Below, piece by piece: positions 1 through 5,810 of a stretch of 15,377 nt of DNA. Made by a program: the position numbers and the translations under genes. The stretch covers positions 1-15,377 of the forward strand of contig JAQUNE010000016.1 in the NCBI GenBank assembly GCA_028717765.1, written 5' to 3'. This DNA comes from Candidatus Omnitrophota bacterium. GTDB lineage: Bacteria > Omnitrophota > Koll11 > Gygaellales > Profunditerraquicolaceae. The stretch's first letter is position 1; every line of letters begins with the position of its first letter. The notes under the pieces were generated by a model. The model was not told where the DNA came from. It saw only the letters and a list, made by a program, of their open reading frames with translations, and did no database searches.

Positions 1-218
1 CCGCTCTCGGGTTTATGCCTAGACTTAGCCTCACTCGCGGACTTGCGCCAAGGTTTAGGCTTATCTGCAGCCTTTTGCCAAGGCTTATGCTCACCTTCAG
101 TTTTTTTCCAAGGCTTATGCTCACCCACACTCTTTTCCCAAGGCTTATGCTCACCTGGACCCTTTTCCCAGGGCTTAGGCTGACTTCTATTTTTGCGCCA
201 GCGCATTGGATTATCGTG
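1..218 (-). repeat. In-frame 30-bp tandem repeat encoding a basic decapeptide
   Basis: The period is exactly 30 bp. The best-conserved copies start near positions 51, 81, 111 and 141 on the plus strand and share the core aaggcttatgctcacc with few changes; copies degrade outward in both directions. In translation each unit is E-H-K-P-W-x-K-x-x-G or a variant. All changes keep the frame and the Trp, Lys and Pro positions, so the array is maintained as protein sequence. It may continue past the left edge, although the last visible unit has lost its Trp (Arg at residue 214). Confidence 0.9.
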
Positions 219-659
219 CTTTTTACGAGAGAGCTTTTCTGCCGGTATTTCAGTTAAACCTCGCTTACTTAAGTAGCTATGCGTACGCCGGCCGCTCATA
301 TACCTGCCTGGTTTCTTAACGAACTTCTTAAACTCAGGTTGCGGCTGCGGCTTCTCTTCGCCTACTGAATGCACTTTATCTTCTACGATAGCCTCTTGCA
401 AAACTTCTTTTTTCGGACGCGCTACCTCGATATTTAGCACCCGGCCCATAAATTCACTACCATTAAGAGCAATGATCGCTTCCAGCGCTTGCTGCTCACC
501 GATCATCTCCACAAAACCAAACCCTCTTGACTTAGGCGTTGTTTTCTTCTCCTTAGTCATCACAATCGCCACAGAAGCAACCGTGCCATAGCCCTCAAAG
601 AGTTTTTTTACATCATCTTGCGTGGCGTTAAACGGCAAATTACCTACAAAAATATTCAT
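1..659 (-). CDS. RRM RNA-binding protein with Trp/Lys/Pro decapeptide-repeat tail (3' end cut by window edge)
   Basis: The reading frame opens at ATG 659-657 behind an AGGAG Shine-Dalgarno and stays open to base 1, so 219 residues are visible and the stop lies outside. Residues 1-80 form one RNA recognition motif: RNP2 is IFVGNL (3-8) and RNP1 is RGFGFVEM (45-52), with the aromatic residues that stack on RNA in place. This is the single-RRM type found in cyanobacteria and various other bacteria, where it binds single-stranded RNA and is often cold- or stress-linked. A charged linker (81-147) follows, then a very basic tail in which Trp occurs exactly every ten residues at 154, 164, 174, 184, 194 and 204, mostly inside a K-P-W-x-K core. 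The tail is probably disordered and likely adds non-specific RNA or ribosome affinity; that role is inference. It lies 49 bp after the cysteine-cluster gene and may be co-transcribed with it. Confidence 0.93.
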   Translation of the reverse strand, partial: MNIFVGNLPFNATQDDVKKLFEGYGTVASVAIVMTKEKKTTPKSRGFGFVEMIGEQQALEAIIALNGSEFMGRVLNIEVARPKKEVLQEAIVEDKVHSVGEEKPQPQPEFKKFVKKPGRYMSGRRTHSYLSKRGLTEIPAEKLSRKKHDNPMRWRKNRSQPKPWEKGPGEHKPWEKSVGEHKPWKKTEGEHKPWQKAADKPKPWRKSASEAKSRHKPES

Positions 660-708
660 TTTAATCTCCTAATTTACTTTTATCCTAAAGGTAGGGATCA
701 AAGGCGAG

Positions 709-1059
709 TTACTTTTTTTTCTTTATCTTTTTTTTCGGTTTCGCCAACAAACATAATACGTCCGCAAAAGGCGATAACTTTCCTTTTTCATAAGGAAATT
801 CTTTACAGTGAGCAGGCTTAAATTTAATATCTACTTTATGAATGGAGCATAGCCCGTCTTTGGTAAGGAAAGAACAATGGTTATCTTCATAGCTGGTTCC
901 CACGCGAAATCCGGAAGGAAAATCGTCATCTCTTTCAAGATGGTAAAAATCCCCTTTTAATCCGAGCGATAAAATTTGCTTTGCTTCTTCCAAGTCCACC
1001 CATGCCCCAAAATCACAACAAGCATGCTGTTTCTTGCACTTCATACAATCAATCTTCAT
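709..1059 (-). CDS. YkgJ-type cysteine-cluster (putative Zn/Fe-binding) protein
   Basis: A 116-residue protein with GAGGGAAG as ribosome-binding site just before ATG 1059-1057. The N-terminus has the spaced cysteines C-x2-C-x8-CC (residues 5, 8, 14 or so), followed in the middle by CSF, DGLCSIH and HCKEFP. This arrangement of about eight Cys plus His matches the YkgJ / CxxCxxCC family, which is thought to chelate zinc or an iron-sulfur cluster and whose biochemical role is largely unknown. The C-terminus is a lysine-rich tail (last ten residues nearly all Lys), which could be a nucleic-acid-binding patch or just a low-complexity end. A consensus sigma-70 promoter lies at 1103-1131, so the gene need not depend on the upstream riboswitch transcript. 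The family call is good; the function is unknown. Confidence 0.82.
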   Translation of the reverse strand: MKIDCMKCKKQHACCDFGAWVDLEEAKQILSLGLKGDFYHLERDDDFPSGFRVGTSYEDNHCSFLTKDGLCSIHKVDIKFKPAHCKEFPYEKGKLSPFADVLCLLAKPKKKIKKKK

Positions 1060-1102
1060 TCTTCCCTCTTTTTTAAAATCATCGAAAAATTAATCCCACT
1101 CA

Positions 1103-1131
1103 ATTATAGGTGAAATGCACCAATATATCAA
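1103..1131 (-). promoter_or_regulatory. Sigma-70-type promoter of the cysteine-cluster gene
   Basis: Reading the minus strand, the -35 is TTGATA (1131-1126, 5/6), the spacer is 17 bp and the -10 is TATAAT (1108-1103, 6/6). The predicted start is near 1096, giving a leader of about 37 nt with a Shine-Dalgarno. The 14 bp upstream of the -35 resemble those upstream of the promoter at 3349-3377. Confidence 0.75.
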
Positions 1132-1153
1132 GAACATTTTGGCCTTGAAAAAA

Positions 1154-2362
1154 TTATTCCTCGTCTATCCCTGCTTCAGATACTGCTTGATCCATCCGCT
1201 TCTTAGGAGAAATAACCGGAAGCAGATGCTTGGGAAGAAAAACAATACTTGCAATTATAGTCGGGATTACAGCGCTTGCAATAACTGTCGCCACCAAGAA
1301 AGAATACTGCCCTTGTGTAACTATTCCATGCGAAAATCCGTATAAGGCAGAAATCGTCCCAAAGGTAAGGCCTGTAGACATCATAAGTGTATAATACCAT
1401 CTTTCTGACGGCTCTTGACGGAACTTTGCGATCACCGGGTATAATCCGAAAATTTTCGAGATCACCTTAGCAAGAAACAAAACTAAAAATATGAGCGGGG
1501 CCGCGATTAAAGCCGGCACTGAAACCAATGTTCCGGCGCGTAGAAAATAAAACGGCGTAAGAAATCCTATAGTTAATGTTCGCATGCGCCTGACCCAGTG
1601 ATGTTCTTTTGCCGCGAACTCCGCCAAAAGCATTCCCGCCACATAAGCAGGCAGCACGGCCTCACTTCCCGACCAATATGCAAGCGCGCCAAGGCCAAAA
1701 AGCACTAGCACCACCCATTTAGCGCGAATTGCAGCAGTTCTATTACCATACACTTTCGTCAAAAACGATGTGACAAAAGGAAATACTCCTAATACGATAA
1801 TACTTACAAACACGAAAATAATTGTTTTATAGGTAAACGGCGCGAAGATAAGCCCAAGCGCTATTACTGTTCCTAAATCATTAATAAAACAGGCGCCTAA
1901 AATTCCTTTGCCGAATTCCGTCTTATTAAAACCTGTTTCAAGCATTACGGCATAAACCACAGCCATAGAAGTTGTAGAAAGTGCCACTCCTGCCAACCAA
2001 CTTGCCTGAACGTTCCAATGCAGGATAAACCTGGCTATCGCCGCGCATCCTAGAAAAGGAGCAAGAAATCCTACCAACCCAACTATGGCTACTTCTTTCT
2101 TCTTGGAAGAGATTACTTTTGGATCTAATTCTGCACCCGCAAGGAAAGTAAGCATGATCGCGCCTGTTGCCGCGAGAAAACGCAGCCACTCTAGATTGCT
2201 GCCCAAAGAGTTCTGCCCGAAGAAATGATTGGCCAGAACAGCAGCCAGAACCCCTACACAAATTTCAATCAGGGCAATTGAGATTTTAAGATGATACGCG
2301 ATAATCGTAGACAAAACTGCTAACCCAAGCCAAATTGCCGCGATAGTAAAAATTCCTTCCAT
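1154..2362 (-). CDS. CPA-family cation:proton antiporter under fluoride riboswitch control
   Basis: A 402-residue, almost wholly hydrophobic inner-membrane protein with about 12 predicted membrane segments, the usual size for a bare CPA1/CPA2 exchanger domain without the KefC-type TrkA-N tail. Recognisable landmarks are FLAGAELDP (73-81), the Thr/Ser-rich segment near 129-133 and FINDLGTV, with Asn161-Asp162 at the ion-binding pair. Electrogenic CPA2 members such as NapA carry Asp-Asp there; Asn-Asp is the pair usual in electroneutral CPA1-type exchangers. The start is ATG 2362, chosen because AAGGAGG lies 5 nt upstream (2374-2368); a longer open frame to 2440 would run through a terminator hairpin in the leader. 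The leader is a fluoride riboswitch, so the job is probably fluoride resistance: exporting cations, protons or fluoride-linked ions when HF acidifies the cytoplasm. Antiporter genes are a known minor class of fluoride-riboswitch targets; the transported ion here is inference. Confidence 0.9.
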   Translation of the reverse strand: MEGIFTIAAIWLGLAVLSTIIAYHLKISIALIEICVGVLAAVLANHFFGQNSLGSNLEWLRFLAATGAIMLTFLAGAELDPKVISSKKKEVAIVGLVGFLAPFLGCAAIARFILHWNVQASWLAGVALSTTSMAVVYAVMLETGFNKTEFGKGILGACFINDLGTVIALGLIFAPFTYKTIIFVFVSIIVLGVFPFVTSFLTKVYGNRTAAIRAKWVVLVLFGLGALAYWSGSEAVLPAYVAGMLLAEFAAKEHHWVRRMRTLTIGFLTPFYFLRAGTLVSVPALIAAPLIFLVLFLAKVISKIFGLYPVIAKFRQEPSERWYYTLMMSTGLTFGTISALYGFSHGIVTQGQYSFLVATVIASAVIPTIIASIVFLPKHLLPVISPKKRMDQAVSEAGIDEE

Positions 2363-2381
2363 GTGGTCCTCCTTATTCCGC

Positions 2382-2419
2382 AAAAAAAATAAAGCCCCTG
2401 TCATTTCTAGTAGAGGCTT
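2382..2419 (-). terminator. Riboswitch terminator 2 (duplicated arm, stronger U-tract)
   Basis: RNA-sense stem AAGCCUCU (2419-2412) with AGGGGCUU (2399-2392), eight pairs including one G-U, then UA and eight U (2389-2382). It ends 19 nt before the antiporter ATG, so it must be conditional for the gene to be expressed. Its 5' arm lies in an exact repeat (2402-2416) of the 15 nt at 2438-2452. The 3' arm of terminator 1 (GUAGAGG, 2437-2431) can instead pair with CCUCUAC (2416-2410), which would act as an antiterminator. Confidence 0.8.
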
Positions 2420-2453
2420 ATATAAAAATACCTCTACCATTTCTAGTAGAGGT
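2420..2453 (-). terminator. Riboswitch terminator 1 (overlaps the aptamer pseudoknot strand)
   Basis: RNA-sense stem ACCUCUAC (2453-2446) with GUAGAGGU (2437-2430), eight perfect pairs and an 8-nt loop, followed by AUUUUUAUAU. The 5' arm is the aptamer's 3' pseudoknot strand, the standard fluoride-riboswitch layout. The U-tract is interrupted after five U, so it may be leaky. Confidence 0.8.
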
Positions 2454-2520
2454 TATCAACCTTCTTCTTTAAAGGTGGTTCCTTTTAAGAGGCGAACCTC
2501 ATCGCCCATTGCTTGTGTTT

Positions 2521-2549
2521 AATTTACCATTAAAATCTGAGTGAATCAA
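2521..2549 (-). promoter_or_regulatory. Promoter of the riboswitch-antiporter transcript
   Basis: RNA-sense -35 TTGATT (2549-2544, 4/6), spacer 17 bp, -10 TAAATT (2526-2521, 4/6). The predicted start near 2514 lies a few bases before the first aptamer helix (2507), as expected for a riboswitch leader. The match is moderate but the position is right. Confidence 0.6.
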
Positions 2550-2580
2550 GCCGAAAGTCACGATCAGAAATAATTTCGGC
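2550..2580 (-). other. Hairpin abutting the riboswitch promoter
   Basis: Perfect 7-bp arms GCCGAAA (2580-2574) and TTTCGGC (2556-2550) with a 17-nt loop. No U-tract follows, so it is not a good terminator. It ends exactly where the -35 box begins and could be a protein-binding site, a transcript-processing hairpin or chance. Confidence 0.35.
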
Positions 2581-2583
2581 AGG

Positions 2584-2622
2584 TAAAACTTAAAATGGGC
2601 TGGAATAAAATCTCCAGCCCAT
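2584..2622 (-). terminator. Intrinsic terminator of the small exported-protein gene
   Basis: A 10-bp perfect GC-rich stem, ATGGGCTGGA (2622-2613) with TCCAGCCCAT (2604-2595), with an 8-nt loop and the tail TTTAAGTTTTA. It starts about 20 bp after the stop codon at 2643 and separates the small-gene pair from the riboswitch unit. Confidence 0.8.
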
Positions 2623-2642
2623 AATCATTTATTGACGATTTA

Positions 2643-3020
2643 TTATTCTACTATTTTAACGGACTGCGCTCTATTTGTCCCCTTTGCACTTGTTGTATAC
2701 TCAACAATAACCTTATCGTCCTTTTTTAATTCCCTTAGGTTAAGTATTTTTGTGCCTTTATCATTAATTGGGGTGCCGCTTCTTATTGCAAAACTTAACT
2801 TCTCTCCATTATCAGCCACAACTGTAAGTTCGGATTTTGTTCCCTTCTTAACATCCCCAATGGTTACTGAATCAACTTTACCACTAAAAGTTTTCTTTAC
2901 TACCGGCGCTTGGGAAGTTTTAGTAACCACTGGTTGGCTAACCGGAGCTTGTGCCTGTTGAGCAAAACATAAAGAAGTAACGGATAAAAATGCAAGTAAA
3001 GAAAAGGTTATTTTTTTCAT
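2643..3020 (-). CDS. Small exported protein, probably beta-rich, unknown function
   Basis: A 125-residue protein starting at ATG 3020 with a perfect AGGAGG seven nt upstream. The first 20 residues are a classic Sec signal peptide (MKK, hydrophobic core, cleavage likely after CFA at 18-20); the only cysteine is inside it, so it is not a lipoprotein. A Gln/Ala/Pro/Val linker follows (21-43), then about 80 residues of alternating hydrophobic and charged pattern beginning FSGKVDSV and ending with KKDDKVIVEY and a short final strand. This resembles small OB-like beta-barrel domains of periplasmic proteins (DUF5666-like), but I do not recognise a specific family. It lies 34 bp after the small membrane-protein gene, probably shares its promoter, and ends in a strong terminator. 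Function unknown. Confidence 0.85.
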   Translation of the reverse strand: MKKITFSLLAFLSVTSLCFAQQAQAPVSQPVVTKTSQAPVVKKTFSGKVDSVTIGDVKKGTKSELTVVADNGEKLSFAIRSGTPINDKGTKILNLRELKKDDKVIVEYTTSAKGTNRAQSVKIVE

Positions 3021-3054
3021 TGTCGATCCTCCTAAGATAATATTTTTGTTGAAT

Positions 3055-3342
3055 TTAGGCTGAAACGAAAATTGCAGGATTAAGTGGCGGGGATTTTTCG
3101 TGCCTTTCTAAATACGCCATAATCGATCTGGGTGAAACTGTAATAACGCGGTGCTCATAGAGAATTCCTGAGCAAGAAAAAATGCTGGCAAAAATTTTCT
3201 CATATTCAAAAGAACCGTTAATGTTACAGAAGATATCTGGTACGGAATCTTCATCTTCACAAACAACCCTGGTGAAGATAATAATCGGTACTACTATTAC
3301 TACGCAAATTAAAATTAAACTTAAAAAAATAGATTTCTTCAT
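3055..3342 (-). CDS. Small single-pass membrane protein, unknown, likely leaderless mRNA
   Basis: A 95-residue protein from ATG 3342. It opens MKKSIFLSLILIC with a hydrophobic stretch to about residue 24, either a signal anchor or an uncleaved signal peptide. An acidic patch (EDEDS) and three further cysteines follow, so a disulfide-stabilised extracytoplasmic domain is possible. The open frame reaches ten codons further to 3372, but that start lies inside the -35 box of a near-perfect promoter (3349-3377), so it cannot be on the transcript. With that promoter, transcription would begin at or next to the A of ATG 3342 and there is no Shine-Dalgarno, so a leaderless message is predicted. I recognise no family. 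The placement between a promoter and a well-supported gene argues that it is real. Confidence 0.6.
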   Translation of the reverse strand: MKKSIFLSLILICVVIVVPIIIFTRVVCEDEDSVPDIFCNINGSFEYEKIFASIFSCSGILYEHRVITVSPRSIMAYLERHEKSPPLNPAIFVSA

Positions 3343-3348
3343 AGGCTG

Positions 3349-3377
3349 ATTATATATGTAATACCCCGACATATCAA
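3349..3377 (-). promoter_or_regulatory. Near-consensus promoter giving a leaderless transcript
   Basis: -35 TTGATA (3377-3372, 5/6), spacer 17 bp, -10 TATAAT (3354-3349, 6/6). Only six bases separate the -10 from the ATG at 3342, so the start site falls on the start codon. The 14 bp upstream of the -35 match those at 1131-1144 in 11 positions. Confidence 0.75.
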
Positions 3378-3406
3378 GAATATTCTGGGCTAAGAAAGCA
3401 ATCCCT

Positions 3407-4942
3407 TTAATGAGCCGCGATCGGATTGTCGAGGTGCTTTGGCCTTTTCAGCAGGAATACGAAGGGAATAATACAAAGCATGAGCAACGTAGAAAAATAA
3501 AAGGCGTCGGTAAAAGAAAAAAGTGTAGCTTGTTTGATTAATTGCTGATAGATCACTCCGTTGGCCGCGGCGGTACTGCTTTCTCCGGCCTTAGACCCTA
3601 ACACAGCCATCGCCTTACTTACGCCTATCTGGTAGTGCTGATCAAAGGGATTAAGCTGCTCAGAAAGGCGGAACTGATGGAACTGCGCCCTTCTGGCAAG
3701 AAGAGTAGTCATGATTGCGATCCCGAAACTTCCCGAGATATTCCTAAATAAGCTGAATATACTAGTAGCATTACCCATCTCTTCCTTTTTTATGGTGCTA
3801 AAGGCCAGGCTAGTCAAAGGGACAAAAACCATCCCCAACCCGAATCCCATAATAAGCCTGGAATAAGCCACGGTATTAAAATCAATATAAGTATTAAAGC
3901 GGGACATCACAAAAATGGAGTAAGTAGTAATCAGTAAGCCCACGGCTAAAACTCCTTTGGGATTAACTTTTTGGATGAGTTTTCCGCTAATGGGCATGGA
4001 GATCAAAGTCGCAATCCCGCCAGGTGCGAGGACCATTCCAGAAAGAAAGGCAGTATAACCTAAAAGCTGCTGCACAAAAATCGGAAGCAACACAATACTC
4101 CCAAAGAGGACAAAAAACGAGATACACTGGATCACATTCGCGCTTGCGAAAGAGACATCTTTTAATTCGCGCAAATTTAGGATCGGGTCCTTTCTCCTTA
4201 ACTCCCAGAAAACAAAAACACTCAGGCAAATTATCGCCACAATTGCCAGACGTAAAATAAACATCGAAGAAAGCCAATCCTCACGCTGCCCCTTATCCAA
4301 AACAACCTGCAAAGCTCCGATCCCAACTACGATCAAGCTTAATCCAATATAATCGATCTTCTCTTTTATGCGTTTTAAATATGGAGGGTCCTGAATAAAC
4401 AGCATGATCATGATTACCGAGATAATACCAATGGGAATATTAATATAAAATATCCAATTCCACGACCAGTTATCAGTGATCCAGCCACCTAAGACCGGCC
4501 CGACTATCGGGCCGAACATCACACCCACTCCGAATATCGCCATTGCCATCCCGTATTCCTTAGGAGGAAATGTCTCCAGGAGTATCGTCTGCGAGATCGG
4601 CTGAAGTGCGCCTCCTCCTATTCCCTGGATGATCCTGAAAATGATCAAGGCAGAAAGAGTAGTGGCACTTCCGCACAAAAATGAACTTACAGTAAAGAGG
4701 GTTACGGAAAACAAAAGATAACGTTTCCTGCCAAAAACGCGGCTCAGCCACCCGGTTAAAGGAATAATAATGGCATTGGAAACTAAATACGCGGTAATTG
4801 TCCAGGTGGCTTCGTCAAGCCCTGCAGAAAGCGATCCGCGGATGTGGCCAAGAGAGACATTGACCACCGAAGTATCAATTACTTCAAGCAGGGTCGGCAA
4901 TACTACTGCTAAAGCGATAATCCATTTGTTGGATCTATTCAT
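3407..4942 (-). CDS. emrB: EmrB/QacA-type MFS drug:proton antiporter (DHA2, 14 membrane segments)
   Basis: A 511-residue inner-membrane pump of normal DHA2 length. Membrane segment 1 carries the DHA2 signature LEVIDTSVVNVSL (19-31) with Asp23. Motif A, GWLSRVFGRKR (64-74), is in the loop after segment 2; motif B starts at Arg103 (FRIIQGIGGG); motif C (138-152) contains GPIVGPVLGG, the antiporter signature. It uses the proton gradient to expel hydrophobic drugs or detergents, and with an EmrA adaptor and TolC channel it forms a pump spanning both membranes. All three genes are here in one operon behind a TetR gene. The start overlaps the adaptor's stop by 8 bp (ATGAATAG), so translation is probably coupled; the ribosome-binding site is weak. 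Substrate unknown. Confidence 0.93.
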   Translation of the reverse strand: MNRSNKWIIALAVVLPTLLEVIDTSVVNVSLGHIRGSLSAGLDEATWTITAYLVSNAIIIPLTGWLSRVFGRKRYLLFSVTLFTVSSFLCGSATTLSALIIFRIIQGIGGGALQPISQTILLETFPPKEYGMAMAIFGVGVMFGPIVGPVLGGWITDNWSWNWIFYINIPIGIISVIMIMLFIQDPPYLKRIKEKIDYIGLSLIVVGIGALQVVLDKGQREDWLSSMFILRLAIVAIICLSVFVFWELRRKDPILNLRELKDVSFASANVIQCISFFVLFGSIVLLPIFVQQLLGYTAFLSGMVLAPGGIATLISMPISGKLIQKVNPKGVLAVGLLITTYSIFVMSRFNTYIDFNTVAYSRLIMGFGLGMVFVPLTSLAFSTIKKEEMGNATSIFSLFRNISGSFGIAIMTTLLARRAQFHQFRLSEQLNPFDQHYQIGVSKAMAVLGSKAGESSTAAANGVIYQQLIKQATLFSFTDAFYFSTLLMLCIIPFVFLLKRPKHLDNPIAAH

Positions 4943-5810
4943 TCTTTATAATAATCGTAGGCACGCAAGACATTCCAATACGCAGCACATGCCCTTGGTC
5001 AGTATCTTTATCAAAGACAATCTTTACCGGAATGCGCTGCACCACCTTGACATAATTACCCAAGGCATTCTCCGGAGGAAAAAGCGAAAATGCCGCACCA
5101 GTGCCAGCCATAATACTATCTACTTTTCCGGTAAAGACCTTGCCAGGATAAGTATCCACTTTTATTAATACCCGTTGGCCTGCTTTGACATTTTTTAATT
5201 GTGTTTCTTTGTAATTTGCCGTGAGCCAAATATCATTCAATGCGATGATCGCCATGAGCGGCTGCTCTGCCTTAACCTGATTACCAACTTCTACTGATTT
5301 TTTGGTCACGAAACCTTCCACTGGAGAATAGATGTTGGTGTATAGCAGGTTCTGGCGGCTGATCTTCAGCTGCTGCTCTGCGGCATCCACCTGTGCTTTA
5401 GCCAGATGATAAGCTGTAAGAGCAAATTCATGTTTTTCTTTAGGGATGACTTTATTGTTAAAAAGCGTTTCTGCGCGGTCGCGGTCACGTACCGACTGTT
5501 CAAGTGTAGCCTTGCGCACTTCCAGGTTAGCCGCAGCTTCATTTACTTTTAAATTATAATCTACTGGATCGATCTCAAATAGGAGATCGCCCTTTTTCAC
5601 CAATTGATTATCTTCGACATTGACCTTAAGGATCGTTCCGGAAACCTTAGGGGCAATACTATGGATCCTTCCCTCAATATAAGCATCATCAGTAGTTTCC
5701 CTGCCTAAGTTAAAGAAAATATAAAATCCTAAGCCAAGCAATCCGGCTACCACGAGTGCCGCTAAAATTTTCAATACCTTCTTTTTTTTAGGATCCTCAA
5801 CATTCATCAT
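4935..5810 (-). CDS. emrA: EmrA-like HlyD-family periplasmic adaptor of the MFS pump
   Basis: A 291-residue protein with a short basic cytoplasmic start, one membrane anchor (about 12-34), the EmrA hallmark TTDDAYIEG (39-47), a split lipoyl domain (about 48-85 and 157-190, with SPVEGFVTKK), an alpha-helical hairpin between the halves (about 86-155) and a C-terminal beta-barrel. It bridges the inner-membrane MFS pump to the TolC channel. It is about 100 residues shorter than E. coli EmrA, mainly through a shorter hairpin and a missing C-terminal extension. The start codon overlaps the TolC stop as ATGA (5810-5807), and GGAG lies about 8 nt upstream inside the TolC gene. Confidence 0.92.
   Translation of the reverse strand: MMNVEDPKKKKVLKILAALVVAGLLGLGFYIFFNLGRETTDDAYIEGRIHSIAPKVSGTILKVNVEDNQLVKKGDLLFEIDPVDYNLKVNEAAANLEVRKATLEQSVRDRDRAETLFNNKVIPKEKHEFALTAYHLAKAQVDAAEQQLKISRQNLLYTNIYSPVEGFVTKKSVEVGNQVKAEQPLMAIIALNDIWLTANYKETQLKNVKAGQRVLIKVDTYPGKVFTGKVDSIMAGTGAAFSLFPPENALGNYVKVVQRIPVKIVFDKDTDQGHVLRIGMSCVPTIIIKNE

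Larger units (their letters stand above)
2382..2512 (-). ncRNA. Fluoride riboswitch (crcB RNA motif) with expression platform
   Basis: In RNA sense the aptamer runs from about 2512 to 2446. It starts with GGGCGAUGAGGUUCGCC (P1 arms 2507-2503 and 2494-2490, loop AUGAGGUU). A junction of about 13 nt follows, possibly holding the optional P2. Next comes stem ACCUU (2476-2472) with AAGGU (2463-2459), and directly after it UGAU-AA-CCUCUACU. These are the diagnostic elements of the crcB motif: GGCGAUG-n-GUUCGCC agrees with the Bacillus cereus RNA as I remember it, and UGAU-nn-CCUCUACU with the Thermotoga petrophila RNA. The pseudoknot is GAGG in the P1 loop (2500-2497) with CCUC (2452-2449). The pseudoknot strand is also the 5' arm of terminator 1, so fluoride binding should block termination and switch the antiporter on. 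A promoter ends 9 bp upstream. Confidence 0.92.

Noticed and set aside
1..218. 30-bp repeats as a possible CRISPR array
   Set aside because: The units are contiguous with no unique spacers and translate in frame as a decapeptide within the RRM protein.
15..257. Plus-strand repetitive 80-residue reading frame
   Set aside because: It is the antisense of the decapeptide-repeat tail of the RRM gene and has no ribosome-binding site.
2363..2440. Upstream start for the antiporter (26 extra residues)
   Set aside because: The extra codons run through terminator 2 and the riboswitch arm; ATG 2362 has AAGGAGG at 5 nt.
2402..2453. Twin hairpins with matching loops as a guanidine-II (mini-ykkC) riboswitch
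   Set aside because: The loops lack the ACGR motif, and the upstream sequence matches the fluoride aptamer, of which these hairpins are the expression platform.
4770..5168. Plus-strand 132-residue frame
   Set aside because: Antisense to the EmrA/EmrB genes, no signal of a family, no ribosome-binding site.
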